A stretch of DNA of 64,000 nt from Ignavibacteriota bacterium (GTDB lineage: Bacteria > Bacteroidota > Ignavibacteria > Ignavibacteriales > Ignavibacteriaceae). Both the position numbers and the translations under genes were made by a program. The notes beneath the pieces are model-generated. The model was not told the origin of the DNA, did not search any database, and saw only the letters and a program-made list of their open reading frames with translations. The DNA is taken from contig CP053446.1 in assembly GCA_013285405.1 (NCBI GenBank), forward strand, positions 1,959,985 through 2,023,984. The letters are read 5' to 3'. This document shows, piece after piece, positions 23,894 to 34,786 of the stretch (position 1 is its first letter; each line of letters starts with the position of its first letter).

Positions 23894-24523
23894 CTAAAAG
23901 ATTTTCTTTTATCTATCGCTATTCGATTTTGTGGGAATAAAGATACCGCTGTTTCTGTACTTTGTGATAATGTTCCTTGTTTCATTTTATCTGTGAAAAA
24001 AATGGTGATGTGTAAAACAGCAGCTCTCTCATTCATTTAATCAAGCAACAATTGTGAGCTTTCCATTGCAGTTATCACCATAATTAAAATTGCAGTATTT
24101 GAAATAAATTCAGATGAATCATTTGCTGCTTTTATATTCCACCGGATTAATGACCAGTTTAAGTTGTATTGGTTGATGTTGTGTTATGTGTTTAGATAAA
24201 ATATTTTATTTATAAACCAGATTTAAAAAGAAAAATATTTATTTCTTATCTGTCAACAATTTATTCTTTCACTTTATTTCTATTTATTAAGTATTTGTAA
24301 ATAGAAAATCATCACCGCAGTTCAGCAATCTTTTTATCGAGAATCAATTTCCTGATTATTAGAAATATTCATTCCTTTAGTCATAGAAAATTCTATGGGT
24401 GAACATCATTTCTTTTATTTTCCATTGGTTCACTAAAGTTTATTCTTCGCTTCAACAAGTCTGAGTTCAAAATTTTCCGGGCACAGTAGTTGAAACTTTT
24501 CAATTGTTGAAGAAAGTGAACAG
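23894..24523 (+). other. 630-base gap, no gene seen
   Basis: AT-rich sequence with stops in all frames and no hairpin with a T run. The only structure noted is a short inverted repeat GTGAAC/GTTCAC (about 24391-24432) about 100 bases before the MarR-type gene. It may hold that gene's promoter and operator. Confidence 0.5.
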
Positions 24524-24973
24524 ATGGAAAAACTAAACAATCACTCATTATTTCTCCTTTCACTTAATCGTTTCTGCTATGATGTTGGAAGAATCATATC
24601 CAGAAAATATCATCTTTCAGTAAATGAAAGAAATGCTCTCATTATTCTATCCAATCTTGAAATTAGTTCAGTCAAAGAATTATCCGGGCATCTATCAATT
24701 TCAAAAACCAACACTTCCAAAGTCCTTAGTTCACTTGAAAAGAAAGCTTTCGTTCTCAGAATATTCGATAAAAAAGATAAAAGATTTGTCCAGCTTCTTT
24801 TAACTGAGCAGGGTAAACTGACTTCAGATCAGGTTGCCAATGAAATAAATGAGTTGTTAATAAAAAGACTTTCTATGGTACCTGGAGAATTGGGTGAAAA
24901 TTTTAAAAAACTTATTGATGAAAATCACGAGCTAATTAATTATCATACTTTCAAAACAAAAAATCAAAGATAG
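24524..24973 (+). CDS. MarR-family transcriptional regulator
   Basis: A 149-residue winged-helix protein of the MarR type: a long first helix, then RNALIILSNLEISSVKELSG, the recognition helix LSISKTNTSKVLSSLEKKAFV, a wing with FDKKDKRFVQLLLTEQG, and a C-terminal dimer helix. It lies 9 bases upstream of the gene for a secreted cytochrome-like protein, so it probably controls that gene, perhaps in answer to a redox or phenolic signal. The ligand is unknown. Confidence 0.88.
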   Translation: MEKLNNHSLFLLSLNRFCYDVGRIISRKYHLSVNERNALIILSNLEISSVKELSGHLSISKTNTSKVLSSLEKKAFVLRIFDKKDKRFVQLLLTEQGKLTSDQVANEINELLIKRLSMVPGELGENFKKLIDENHELINYHTFKTKNQR

Positions 24974-24982
24974 GAGTTCTTT

Positions 24983-26098
24983 ATGGATAACAACCTTACA
25001 AGAAAAGATTTTTTATTAAAATCTTCGAAAGCAGCAGTGGGTATAACTGCAATTGCCGGTGCAACAAGCCTGATAACAACTGCTGTAAATGCGAAACCAC
25101 CTGTAACACCCTGGCCTTGGCCATATACACAATTAGATCCTGAAGCGGTAAGAATTCAAGCACATAATCTTTATTGGAATGGTAAAGACTGCTGTGCGGG
25201 AGTTTTCGGCGCCATAGTTCAAGCACTTGCAACAGCAATTGGCGAACCCTGGGCAAGTCTTCCAATGGAAATAATGCTTTATGGTCGTGGTGGAGTTTCC
25301 GGATGGGGAACTCTTTGCGGTGCAATAAATGGAGGTTTGGCACTTATAAGTTTAGCTACAGAAAAAACGCCGTCCGGTGCACTATTAACAGAACTTCAAG
25401 GATGGTACACAGAAGCAGAGTTACCCTCTGATGAAGCTAACCAGATTGGTGTTAGTGGTGGTTACCTGGTACACAATTTTGATGGAGATCTGGTGCAAAA
25501 TATTTCCGGAAGCCCTTTGTGTCATACATCTGTTACTGAATGGTGTATAGCTGCTAATAAGAAAGTGAGTGATGTGGAAAGGAAAGAAAGATGTGCACGT
25601 ATTGCGGGAGATTGTGCTGCAAAAACAGTTAAAATACTTAACGAATTCTTTGCTGGAACATTTGTACCATCTTATGTTGATCCAGCCTCTGTTACTGCAT
25701 GTTTAAGCTGTCATGGTTCAACCGGGTTCAACAATGTAATGACAAGAATGGATTGTCAGCCATGTCACGGTGACCCACACAATCCACAAGCAGTCGAGAC
25801 TCTTATTGGGTCTGCAAACGCATTTGAATTGAGTCAAAATTATCCAAATCCATTTAACCCAAATACTAAAATTCAGTTCGCGGTTTCTGAAACTGAAAAA
25901 GTTAGCCTCGCAGTTTATGACATTCAAGGAAGATTGATTAGAAATTTAGTTGATCATGAATTGTATCAAAGAGGAAAGTATGAAGTAACCTGGGATGGAC
26001 GTGATAGTAAAGGTAACATTGTTGCAAGCGGAGTTTATTTTGCCAAGATGCATGCTGGAAAATTTGCAAATACTAAAAAGATGATAATGAACAAATAG
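24983..26098 (+). CDS. Split-Soret-cytochrome-like exported protein with type IX tail
   Basis: A 371-residue protein that begins with a Tat-like signal (LTRKDFLLKSSKAAVG, with Arg-Lys in place of Arg-Arg). A C_GCAxxG_C_C domain follows, with NGKDCCAGVFGAI, GWGTLCGAINGG, the late SPLCHTSVTEWC and ERCARIAGDCA. Two haem c sites, CLSCH and CQPCH, lie at about 242-260. The C-terminus from NYPNPFNPNTKIQF on is a type IX sorting domain. The combination suggests a multi-step exported haem protein on the cell surface. AGGAGT precedes the ATG. Haem attachment and partners are unproven. Confidence 0.85.
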   Translation: MDNNLTRKDFLLKSSKAAVGITAIAGATSLITTAVNAKPPVTPWPWPYTQLDPEAVRIQAHNLYWNGKDCCAGVFGAIVQALATAIGEPWASLPMEIMLYGRGGVSGWGTLCGAINGGLALISLATEKTPSGALLTELQGWYTEAELPSDEANQIGVSGGYLVHNFDGDLVQNISGSPLCHTSVTEWCIAANKKVSDVERKERCARIAGDCAAKTVKILNEFFAGTFVPSYVDPASVTACLSCHGSTGFNNVMTRMDCQPCHGDPHNPQAVETLIGSANAFELSQNYPNPFNPNTKIQFAVSETEKVSLAVYDIQGRLIRNLVDHELYQRGKYEVTWDGRDSKGNIVASGVYFAKMHAGKFANTKKMIMNK

Positions 26099-26115
26099 TT
26101 TAAATGATATAATTG

Positions 26116-26163
26116 ATCAGGTGCTTAAGTATTTTATTTATACATAAGCACCTGATGTTTTAT
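26116..26163 (+). terminator. Rho-independent terminator after the cytochrome gene
   Basis: ATCAGGTGCTTA (26116-26127) pairs perfectly with TAAGCACCTGAT (26145-26156), 12 bp, followed by GTTTTATTG. It may serve the convergent EamA gene too. Confidence 0.85.
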
Positions 26164-26209
26164 TGAAAGCCTCGTTCCACTCTGAATAATGAAATTTTAA
26201 CCAGCTTAT

Positions 26210-27109
26210 CTATTTCCTTAATGATAATGTATTGCCTCGATTAACCATTGTGACACCAATTAAAATTAAACTTGAAGCGACAAAAACTGTGATAGTCAGC
26301 GGTTCATTTAGAATGTACCATCCCAAAAAAATTGCGATGATGGGATTGATATAAGCATAAGTTGAAAGCAACGAAAGCGGAAGTTTTGTAACTGAATAAA
26401 TGTATGAAGCATAACCGATTATTGACCCAAAAATTATCAGGTAAGCAAAAGCCAGCACCCCGTTCTGTGTAAGATGAAAACTATTTTGTTCACCAAGAAT
26501 TAAACCCAGTGCGGTCTGTAATATTCCGGCAATCAGCATTTGTATTGAGGCGCCCATCATAGGTTTAACATCGGATTTTTTATATTTCCAGTATATGCTG
26601 CCCGCTGCCCATGCAATCACAGCACCGAGCAAACACAAACCACCAAGCACTACATTAAATTCCAAAGAGATTTTCAAGTCTTCTGCAAATATTAAAACAA
26701 CTCCTGCTGAACCTAAAAATAATCCGGTAATTATAAATAAATTTATTTTTGGTTTGTTAGGAAGAAAAAATTCAATACCAACAACCCAAAATGGAAGTGT
26801 GCTGAGAATGAGTGCGGTTAATCCACTTGGCAGCCATTGTTCAGCAACAACTACCAAACCGTTTCCGAGTCCGAGCAGCAAAATCCCGACTATCGCGAGC
26901 TGCTTCAAATCTTTTAATCTAGGGAACTTATATTGCCTCAGTTTTAAAAATACTGTCATCAACAATCCAGCAATAATCCACCTCAAGCCAGCAAATAACA
27001 TTGGTGGTAAATCATTAACCCCAACTCTGATTGCTAAATAAGTAGTTCCCCACACTATACAAATTGTTAACCAGGCAAGATAAGCTTTTAATCCGTACTT
27101 CTCGTGCAT
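26210..27109 (-). CDS. EamA/DMT-family permease
   Basis: A 299-residue membrane protein with ten hydrophobic helices in two repeated EamA halves. The first starts ICIVWGTTYLAIRVGVNDLP, with PMLFAGLRWIIAGLL. The second starts CLLGAVIAWAAGSIYWKYK and ends ILIGVTMVNRG. Members export amino acids or other metabolites. The substrate is unknown. It is a single gene, divergent from eno. A second, less similar EamA protein lies at 30280-31194. Confidence 0.88.
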   Translation of the reverse strand: MHEKYGLKAYLAWLTICIVWGTTYLAIRVGVNDLPPMLFAGLRWIIAGLLMTVFLKLRQYKFPRLKDLKQLAIVGILLLGLGNGLVVVAEQWLPSGLTALILSTLPFWVVGIEFFLPNKPKINLFIITGLFLGSAGVVLIFAEDLKISLEFNVVLGGLCLLGAVIAWAAGSIYWKYKKSDVKPMMGASIQMLIAGILQTALGLILGEQNSFHLTQNGVLAFAYLIIFGSIIGYASYIYSVTKLPLSLLSTYAYINPIIAIFLGWYILNEPLTITVFVASSLILIGVTMVNRGNTLSLRK

Positions 27110-27331
27110 TTGATATGATACTTAATTTATTAATGGCTGTAAAAATAGACTAATAACTTCAAGCAGCAATCTACATTTGATGACCGGTTGAGTGGTTGTT
27201 ATCCTTATCACATATTTAAAGTGAACATTCGGTTTGTTTGTCTTATTTTATCTTTAATTACCATTCACATTCTATCTTTGGCTTGTTTAGCCAAGCCGAG
27301 TTCGGTAATTTTCTAAACACAAATATTATAA

Positions 27332-28654
<1,323 letters not shown>

Positions 28655-28661
28655 TTCCTCA

Positions 28662-28695
28662 GCCCGGTTGATTGAATTCTGCCGGGCATTTTTAT
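28662..28695 (+). terminator. Rho-independent terminator after eno
   Basis: GCCCGG (28662-28667) pairs with CCGGGC (28682-28687) around a 14-base loop, followed by ATTTTTAT. Confidence 0.85.
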
Positions 28696-28746
28696 CTTTA
28701 ATAAAATTATAGTTGAAAAAAATACACACCATAAAAAGGTCGATTT

Positions 28747-30129
28747 ATGAAAAACAATTATCTCCAGTACTGTAACAACATAATCAAAAAAAACAAGATA
28801 GAATTCATTGATCTTAAAGCGATAGATCTGGTTGGAAGATTACATCATATCACACTTCCATATTATCCGAATATTCTTGAGAAACTATTGAGTGAGGGTG
28901 TAGGATTCGATGGTTCGAGCTACGGTTTTAGAAAAGTTGAGAACAGTGATATGATACTTATTCCTGATCTTTCAACTGCGAAAATAGATCCATTTCGGGA
29001 TGCACCAACTTTAAGTTTCTATTCACATATTGTTTTAACGGATGCTAAACGGACTCCTTTTAATCAGGATGGAAGATTTATTGCAAGGAAAGCAGAAGAG
29101 CTTCTGAAAAAAACTACCGGGGCAGAGCATTCATGGTGGGGACCAGAATTTGAGTTTTATATCTTCTCCAAAGTTGAATTCGATACAAGAACGGCATCAT
29201 CTTTTTACAGAGTTGAACACGCTGAAGAGTTTTATAAAAAAGCTTACCACGCTGCAAATCCATTTGATGAGTATGATGATTTCAGAGATGAGCTGACAAA
29301 ACTTTTAATTCATCAAGGTGTAAAAGTTAAATATCATCATCACGAAGTAGGTGAACGTGGTCAGCAGGAAATTGAAACATATTTCTCCACGTTACTTGAC
29401 TCTGGTGATAACATTGTAACCACAAAATATATTCTGTTCAACTTTGCGAAACAGAAAGGATTGTACATTACCTTTATGCCGAAACCGATGTACCAGCAAG
29501 CCGGGAACGGTATGCATCTTCATTTATATCTTACCAAAAAAGGAAAGAATGCTTTCTATAAAAAAGGCGAGTATGGTAACATCAACGAGCTTGGAAGATT
29601 TTTTATTGGCGGACTTTTAAAACATGGTCCGGCACTTTCTGCTTTTACAAATCCAAGTACTAACTCATACAAACGATTAGTACCAGGTTTTGAAGCACCT
29701 GTCGCATTGACTTACGGACAGGGTAATCGTGCATCCGCAGTACGAATTCCGAAATACATTTCTAATCCTGATGAAACCAGGTTTGAGTATCGTCCACCAG
29801 ATGCAACTGCAAATCCGTATTTATGTTTAGTCGCAATGCTTCTTGCCGGAATAGATGGTGTTGTAAACAAAATCGATCCGGTTAAAGAAGGATTCGGACC
29901 TATCGATAAAAACTTTCTGGCAGATGACTACAAAGGTAAAATTCATTTTCTTCCGAGAAATCTTGCTGAAGCCTTGGATGCTTTGGAAGCAGATAACGAC
30001 TTTTTACATCGCGGCGGAATTTTTACAGATGAACTTCTTGATCAATGGGTGAAGATAAAGAATGAAGAAATTCATTCTATTGGTACGATGCCGCATCCGT
30101 TTGAATATAAGATGTATTTTAATCTTTAA
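28747..30129 (+). CDS. glnA: Glutamine synthetase family protein
   Basis: A 460-residue enzyme of the GS-I fold, expected to join ammonia to glutamate with ATP. N-terminal beta-grasp domain: FIDLKAIDLVGRLHHITLP and GVGFDGSSYGF. Catalytic domain: WWGPEFEFYIF (metal ligands), HHHEVGERGQQEIE, QAGNGMHLHLYL, FTNPSTNSYKRLVPGFEAPV and EYRPPDATANPYLCLVAML. The end lacks the adenylylation loop of E. coli GlnA. It may therefore be glutamine synthetase proper or a related gamma-glutamyl ligase; the dodecamer motifs favour the first. It follows eno with its own terminator at 30216. Confidence 0.88.
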   Translation: MKNNYLQYCNNIIKKNKIEFIDLKAIDLVGRLHHITLPYYPNILEKLLSEGVGFDGSSYGFRKVENSDMILIPDLSTAKIDPFRDAPTLSFYSHIVLTDAKRTPFNQDGRFIARKAEELLKKTTGAEHSWWGPEFEFYIFSKVEFDTRTASSFYRVEHAEEFYKKAYHAANPFDEYDDFRDELTKLLIHQGVKVKYHHHEVGERGQQEIETYFSTLLDSGDNIVTTKYILFNFAKQKGLYITFMPKPMYQQAGNGMHLHLYLTKKGKNAFYKKGEYGNINELGRFFIGGLLKHGPALSAFTNPSTNSYKRLVPGFEAPVALTYGQGNRASAVRIPKYISNPDETRFEYRPPDATANPYLCLVAMLLAGIDGVVNKIDPVKEGFGPIDKNFLADDYKGKIHFLPRNLAEALDALEADNDFLHRGGIFTDELLDQWVKIKNEEIHSIGTMPHPFEYKMYFNL

Positions 30130-30215
30130 TGTTTTGTGGTGAAAAATATTTTAAATATTTTTTATTTCAATTGACTGAACAGAATTTTTTAATAAAAATT
30201 ATCTTATTTAAGTTT

Positions 30216-30244
30216 AGCCCGCTTTTTTATGCGGGCTTTATTAA
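30216..30244 (+). terminator. Rho-independent terminator after glnA
   Basis: AGCCCGC (30216-30222) pairs with GCGGGCT (30231-30237) and is followed by TTATTAATTTT. Confidence 0.88.
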
Positions 30245-30279
30245 TTTTAGTCTTTCTTTTAAAATATGAGTGAAAATAT

Positions 30280-31194
30280 TTGAACTTTGTTGGTGAATTA
30301 GCAGCACTCGCAACAGCTTTTTGTTGGGCTATAACTTCGTATGCATTTACAAATGCATCAAGAAGAGTCGGTGCAATTCAGGTCAATATTGATCGAATGG
30401 CATTCGCAAGCATTCTGCTTTTTCTTATCATTTTCGTTTCCGGCATCAGTCTGCATTTATCTTTCAACCAGATTTCAAATCTTGTAATCAGCGGAATACT
30501 TGGTTTGGTTCTGGGCGATTCATTTCTGTTTAAATCTTTTCAATTAATTGGCGCACGGCTTGGTATAATTTTAATGGCATCTGTTCCCGTTCTTAGTTCC
30601 ATACTTGCATTCTTCTTTTTGAATGAAGTTATTTCATATCTTGGAATGTTCGGAATGGTTTTAACGATTGCAGGAATATTGATTGTTGTATCAGAAAAAA
30701 AAACAGGTGAGACGAACAGTATTACTTTTAACAAACTTGGAATATTTTACGGATTTCTTGGTGCACTTGGTCAGGCAAGCGGATTAATATTCGCAAAGTT
30801 TGCTTTTTTAGAAAACGCGGCACTTAACGGGCAGGGTGGAGAACTGAATGGATTTGCAGCCAGCTTTATAAGATTATTTTCCGCATCAATAATTATTCTT
30901 CCTTTAGCTTCTATGTTCAAAAGATATAAAAATCCAATTAGGATTTATTCCAAAGACAAATACTCTGCGAAAGTAATTTTAATTGGAACCATATTCGGAC
31001 CTGTGCTCGGAATTACAGGAAGCCTTATAGCAATTGCGTATGCAAAAGTTGGAATTGCTTCAACATTAATGGCAACAATGCCTATAATTATGTTACCCAT
31101 CTCAAGATTTTATTTTAATGAAAAGCTGGATTGGAAAGCAATTGCAGGTGCATTTGTGGCAGTAATTGGTGCAGCGATAATTTTTTTAAGGTGA
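30280..31194 (+). CDS. EamA/DMT-family permease
   Basis: A 304-residue inner-membrane protein with ten helices in two EamA repeats: VGELAALATAFCWAITSYAF at the start of the first and LGIFYGFLGALGQASGLIFA at the start of the second, ending AFVAVIGAAIIFL. Such permeases move metabolites or amino acids; the substrate is not known. TTG at 30280 is taken as start because no ATG or GTG fits the conserved N-terminus. It is distinct from the EamA protein at 26210-27109. Confidence 0.85.
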   Translation: MNFVGELAALATAFCWAITSYAFTNASRRVGAIQVNIDRMAFASILLFLIIFVSGISLHLSFNQISNLVISGILGLVLGDSFLFKSFQLIGARLGIILMASVPVLSSILAFFFLNEVISYLGMFGMVLTIAGILIVVSEKKTGETNSITFNKLGIFYGFLGALGQASGLIFAKFAFLENAALNGQGGELNGFAASFIRLFSASIIILPLASMFKRYKNPIRIYSKDKYSAKVILIGTIFGPVLGITGSLIAIAYAKVGIASTLMATMPIIMLPISRFYFNEKLDWKAIAGAFVAVIGAAIIFLR

Positions 31195-31274
31195 GATAGA
31201 GGTGATAGCTCTTAATGAGAATTGATTATCTTACCTTTATTCAATAATTTTAAATAAATAATTGGAGCATATAA

Positions 31275-31517
31275 ATGTTATTAGAATATATAAACAAAGC
31301 GATGATAAAAGCGCATTATGAAATTCTTCAAGATGATCGATCTTATTATGGTGAAATTCCTGGATTTGAAGGCGTCTATGCTAGTGCTTCTGATCTTGAA
31401 ACATGTCGGAATGAATTAAAAGAGGTCTTGGAAGAATGGATTCTGCTCAGAGTCTCACGGAATCTTGAGATACCTAAAGTAGAAGGACTAAGTCTTAAAA
31501 TAGTTGATGTAGCTTAG
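31275..31517 (+). CDS. hicB: HicB-family antitoxin
   Basis: An 80-residue protein with the degenerate RNase-H-like fold of HicB: AHYEILQDDRSYYGEIPGFEGVYA followed by TCRNELKEVLEEWILLR. The C-terminal DNA-binding domain of longer HicB proteins is missing. It neutralises the toxin encoded immediately downstream, whose GTG overlaps this gene's last stop base. The antitoxin-first order is the less usual one for HicAB systems but is well known. ATTGGAGC precedes the ATG. Confidence 0.88.
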   Translation: MLLEYINKAMIKAHYEILQDDRSYYGEIPGFEGVYASASDLETCRNELKEVLEEWILLRVSRNLEIPKVEGLSLKIVDVA

Positions 31518-31735
31518 TGCCAACTGTTAAGCCACTAAAAAGAAAAGAGTTAATTCATTTTTTGAAAAAGCTTGGATTTGTAGGACCATATTCTGGGGGG
31601 AAGCATCAGTTTATGATTAGAGATAAATTAACTTTAACTATTCCAAACCCACATAAATCCGAAATTGGAAAAGAATTGCTGATACGAATTTTAAAACAAG
31701 CTAAAATAGAAATTAGTGAATGGGTAAAACTCTGA
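31517..31735 (+). CDS. hicA: HicA-family mRNA interferase toxin
   Basis: A 72-residue toxin with a double-stranded-RNA-binding-like fold: KRKELIHFLKKLGFV, then GGKHQFMIRD with the catalytic histidine, and LTIPNPHKSEIGKELLIRILKQ. HicA proteins cleave mRNA when not bound by HicB. The start is GTG at 31517-31519, one base overlapping hicB. It ends one base before the stop of the macro-domain gene on the other strand. Confidence 0.9.
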   Translation: MPTVKPLKRKELIHFLKKLGFVGPYSGGKHQFMIRDKLTLTIPNPHKSEIGKELLIRILKQAKIEISEWVKL

Positions 31736-31736
31736 G

Positions 31737-32249
31737 TTAATACTTAGAAGCTAAAACACTTTTATAAATCTCATAAGTTTCCTCATCAAAGCAAACAAAA
31801 ATTACTTTCTCAATAGAGTCATTTTTCTCTAAAAACTTTTTCACTTCAGTAATAGCAATCTTTGTTGCTCTCTCCAATGGAAAGCGATAAATACCCGTAC
31901 TAATTGCAGGGAAAGCCATTGATTTTATTTTGTTTTCTACTGCAAGCTTTAATGAATTGATGTAGCAATCAGCAAGTAATTTATCTTCATTATGTTTTCC
32001 GCCATTCCAAACCGGACCGACTGTATGAATAATAAATTTTGCTGGAAGATTAAATCCCGGAGAAATTTTTGCTTCACCTGTTTTGCATCCACCAAGCTTC
32101 TTGTTGAATTTAAGTAATTCTGGTCCGGCTGCTCTATGGATAGCTCCATCAACTCCACCACCGCCAAGAAGAGAAGTATTTGCTGCGTTGACTATTGCAT
32201 CAACTTTTAGTTTGGTGATATCGCCTTTGTAAAGTTCAATTCTCATCAT
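31737..32249 (-). CDS. Macro-domain protein (ADP-ribosyl hydrolase type)
   Basis: A 170-residue single macro domain. [27 protein letters not shown] is the ADP-ribose pocket with the catalytic Asn, Gly-rich loop and Asp; [17 protein letters not shown] and [13 protein letters not shown] (second loop) follow. Such YmdB-like enzymes hydrolyse O-acetyl-ADP-ribose or remove ADP-ribose from proteins or nucleic acids. It is next to HicBA, on the opposite strand. Whether it reverses an ADP-ribosyl toxin cannot be told. Confidence 0.93.
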   Translation of the reverse strand: MMRIELYKGDITKLKVDAIVNAANTSLLGGGGVDGAIHRAAGPELLKFNKKLGGCKTGEAKISPGFNLPAKFIIHTVGPVWNGGKHNEDKLLADCYINSLKLAVENKIKSMAFPAISTGIYRFPLERATKIAITEVKKFLEKNDSIEKVIFVCFDEETYEIYKSVLASKY

Positions 32250-32270
32250 TCAATTTTTTAATATTTGTTC

Positions 32271-32301
32271 ATTAAAATAAAAAGCCCCTCCTTTGGAGGG
32301 G
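32271..32301 (-). terminator. Rho-independent terminator after kbl
   Basis: On the minus strand CCCCTCC-AAA-GGAGGGG is followed by CTTTTTATTTT. It lies 12 bases past the kbl stop and just before the macro-domain gene. Confidence 0.85.
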
Positions 32302-32312
32302 TTGGGGAGGCA

Positions 32313-33503
32313 TTATATTCCCATCTCCTTTTTCACCTCAACAAATTTTTCTACCGCAAAATCCAGATCATCTTTTGAATGAGCTGCAGAAATCTGTACA
32401 CGGATTCTTGCCGTGCCTTTTGGTACTACAGGATAGAAAAACCCAATAACATAAATTCCTTTTTCAAGTAATCGTGCAGCCATCTTTTGTGAAAGCACTG
32501 CATCACCGAGCATAATCGGTACAATTGGATGAATACCGTCTTTAATTTCAAAACCTGCTGATTTGATTTTCTCTCTGAAATATTTTGTGTTCTCTTCGAG
32601 TTTATCTCGTAAATGAGTCGTTGAAGAAAGCATTTCAAGAACTTTTAAAGATGCTGCCACAATACTTGGTGCAACCGTATTTGAAAATAAATATGGACGT
32701 GATCGTTGTCTGAGTAATTCCACAATTTCTTTTCTTGCAGATGTATAACCACCACTTGCACCACCGAGTGCTTTTCCTAATGTGCCAGTTATTATATCAA
32801 CTCTTCCCAAAACATTATTATGTTCATGAGTTCCTTTTCCGTGCTTACCCATAAAACCAACTGCGTGAGAATCATCAACCATTACCATTGCATTGTATTT
32901 ATCAGCAAGGTCACAAATTCCTTTCAGGTTTGCGATGTATCCATCCATTGAAAACACACCATCAGTTGCAATCAGAATCTGCTTTGCGTTATTTGCTTTT
33001 GCTTCTTTTAATTTTTCTTCGAGGTCATTCATATTGTTATTTTTATAACGATATCGTTGTGCTTTACACAATCTTACTCCATCTATAATACTTGCGTGAT
33101 TTAGTTCATCACTTATAACCGCATCATTTTCATTTAATATTGTTTCAAATAATCCGCCATTCGCATCGAAGCAGGAAGTGTAGAGGATTGTATCATCCAT
33201 TTCAAGAAACCCGGAAATCTTTTTCTCAAGCTCTTTATGAATTTGCTGTGTTCCGCAGATGAATCTTACAGATGAAAGCCCATAACCCCATTTATCATAA
33301 CTTTCTTTTGCTGCTTTGATTATATCAGGATTATTTGCGAGACCGAGATAATTATTAGCACACATATTTAAAACTTTTTGTCCGCCTGTAACTTCTATGT
33401 TTGCGCTTTGTGGAGAAGTGATAACACGCTCATTTTTGAAAAGTCCATCTTGTTTGATTTGCTCAATAATATTTGAATAATGTGTTTTAATATTTGTAAA
33501 CAT
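32313..33503 (-). CDS. kbl: 2-amino-3-ketobutyrate coenzyme A ligase
   Basis: Cleaves 2-amino-3-ketobutyrate with CoA to glycine and acetyl-CoA, the second step of threonine breakdown. It is a 396-residue fold-type I PLP enzyme with [55 protein letters not shown] (PLP-binding Asp) and [18 protein letters not shown], where the Lys forms the Schiff base. It is downstream of tdh on the same strand after a 95-base gap that contains a 14-bp inverted repeat, so the two form one threonine-to-glycine unit. Confidence 0.95.
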   Translation of the reverse strand: MFTNIKTHYSNIIEQIKQDGLFKNERVITSPQSANIEVTGGQKVLNMCANNYLGLANNPDIIKAAKESYDKWGYGLSSVRFICGTQQIHKELEKKISGFLEMDDTILYTSCFDANGGLFETILNENDAVISDELNHASIIDGVRLCKAQRYRYKNNNMNDLEEKLKEAKANNAKQILIATDGVFSMDGYIANLKGICDLADKYNAMVMVDDSHAVGFMGKHGKGTHEHNNVLGRVDIITGTLGKALGGASGGYTSARKEIVELLRQRSRPYLFSNTVAPSIVAASLKVLEMLSSTTHLRDKLEENTKYFREKIKSAGFEIKDGIHPIVPIMLGDAVLSQKMAARLLEKGIYVIGFFYPVVPKGTARIRVQISAAHSKDDLDFAVEKFVEVKKEMGI

Positions 33504-33525
33504 TTGTTCTCCTGTTAATTACACA

Positions 33526-33583
33526 ATTAAAAGATTACAAAATTGAAAAATTGTTTAGTGAAATATTGCTGTAATCTTTTAAT
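33526..33583. repeat. 14-bp perfect inverted repeat between tdh and kbl
   Basis: ATTAAAAGATTACA (33526-33539) is complementary to TGTAATCTTTTAAT (33570-33583). No T run follows on the tdh/kbl strand, so it may act as an RNA-stabilising or tuning hairpin, or may be a repeat. Confidence 0.6.
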
Positions 33584-33598
33584 CTTTCAATTTTTTTA

Positions 33599-34639
33599 TT
33601 AGCTATTTTCCCAATCCAAAATAACTTTACCTGAATTTCCCGACTTCATTATCTCGAATCCTTCAAGGTAATTATCAATCTTGAATCGGTGAGTTATGAT
33701 TGGTTGAATCGACAAACCACTCTGAACCATTGCCTGCATCTTGAACCATGTTTCAAACATCATTCTACCGTAAATCCCTTTGATAGTAAGCCCGTTAAAA
33801 ATAATTTTATTCCAATTGACACCAGCTTTTTCAGGAAGTATTCCAAGCAACGCAATTTTTCCACCGTGATACATAACATCAATCATATCATTAAATGCAT
33901 GAATGCTTCCACTCATTTCTAACCCGACATCAAAACCGCCAACCATTCCAAGTTCTTTCATTACATCAGGAAGTTTTTCTTTTGTAATATTGACTGTTCT
34001 TGTGGCTCCAAGTTTTTTTGCAAGTCCAAGCCGGTATTCATTCATATCTGTAATTACAATATTTCTTGCACCTGAATGTTTTACTATTGCCGCAGCCATA
34101 ATTCCAATTGGTCCGGCTCCGGTTATGAGCACATCTTCACCAAGCACATCAAATGAAAGTGCAGTGTGAACAGCATTTCCAAGAGGATCGAATATTGAAA
34201 AAATTTCGGTTGAAATTTTTGGATCGCAATGCCAGATGTTTGAAACAGGAATAACAAGATACTCTGCAAAACATCCCGGACGATTTACCCCAACTCCTTT
34301 TGTATTCGGGCAAAGATGACCTCTTCCTTCACGGCAGTTTCTGCAAGTTCCGCAAACGATATGACCTTCACCACTAACAAGTTCACCAACTTTTACATCG
34401 TGAACGTTATTTCCAAACGCTTCAACTGTTCCGACATACTCATGTCCGGTAACCATTGGAACAGGAATAGTTTTTTGTGCCCACTCATCCCAGTTATAAA
34501 TGTGAATATCAGTTCCACAGATTGCAGTTTTATGGATTTTAATTAATACATCATTTGGTCCGTATTCAGGAACAGGAACTTCATCCATCCAGATTCCGGG
34601 TTTTGCAAATTTTTTTACGAGTGCTTTCATTTTTTTCAT
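33599..34639 (-). CDS. tdh: L-threonine 3-dehydrogenase
   Basis: Oxidises threonine to 2-amino-3-ketobutyrate with NAD. It is a 346-residue zinc medium-chain dehydrogenase: [17 protein letters not shown] (catalytic zinc Cys), [25 protein letters not shown] (structural zinc) and [17 protein letters not shown] (NAD loop). The start may be 34639 or the second Met nine bases later; the beginning [14 protein letters not shown] fits the second. It precedes kbl, which handles its product. Confidence 0.95.
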   Translation of the reverse strand: MKKMKALVKKFAKPGIWMDEVPVPEYGPNDVLIKIHKTAICGTDIHIYNWDEWAQKTIPVPMVTGHEYVGTVEAFGNNVHDVKVGELVSGEGHIVCGTCRNCREGRGHLCPNTKGVGVNRPGCFAEYLVIPVSNIWHCDPKISTEIFSIFDPLGNAVHTALSFDVLGEDVLITGAGPIGIMAAAIVKHSGARNIVITDMNEYRLGLAKKLGATRTVNITKEKLPDVMKELGMVGGFDVGLEMSGSIHAFNDMIDVMYHGGKIALLGILPEKAGVNWNKIIFNGLTIKGIYGRMMFETWFKMQAMVQSGLSIQPIITHRFKIDNYLEGFEIMKSGNSGKVILDWENS

Positions 34640-34786
34640 GCCATTACCTTTCAGGAAATGATTACGAGCAGGCTTTTATAGTTTTACAAAAAAGAAAAAT
34701 ATTTAACGGTTTAAAATTAGATATAAGGATAGTAATCAGCAATAAATTGTGGAAGTAAATAGGATAGAGTATGCGTTGATTCTAAA

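Noticed and set aside
26595..27041. 148-codon frame on the plus strand
   Set aside because: It lies opposite the EamA permease gene, whose membrane helices are clear; its own product is low complexity.
33526..33583. 14-bp inverted repeat as tdh terminator
   Set aside because: No T run on the tdh strand, and the downstream kbl gene belongs to the same pathway, so a full stop between them is unlikely.
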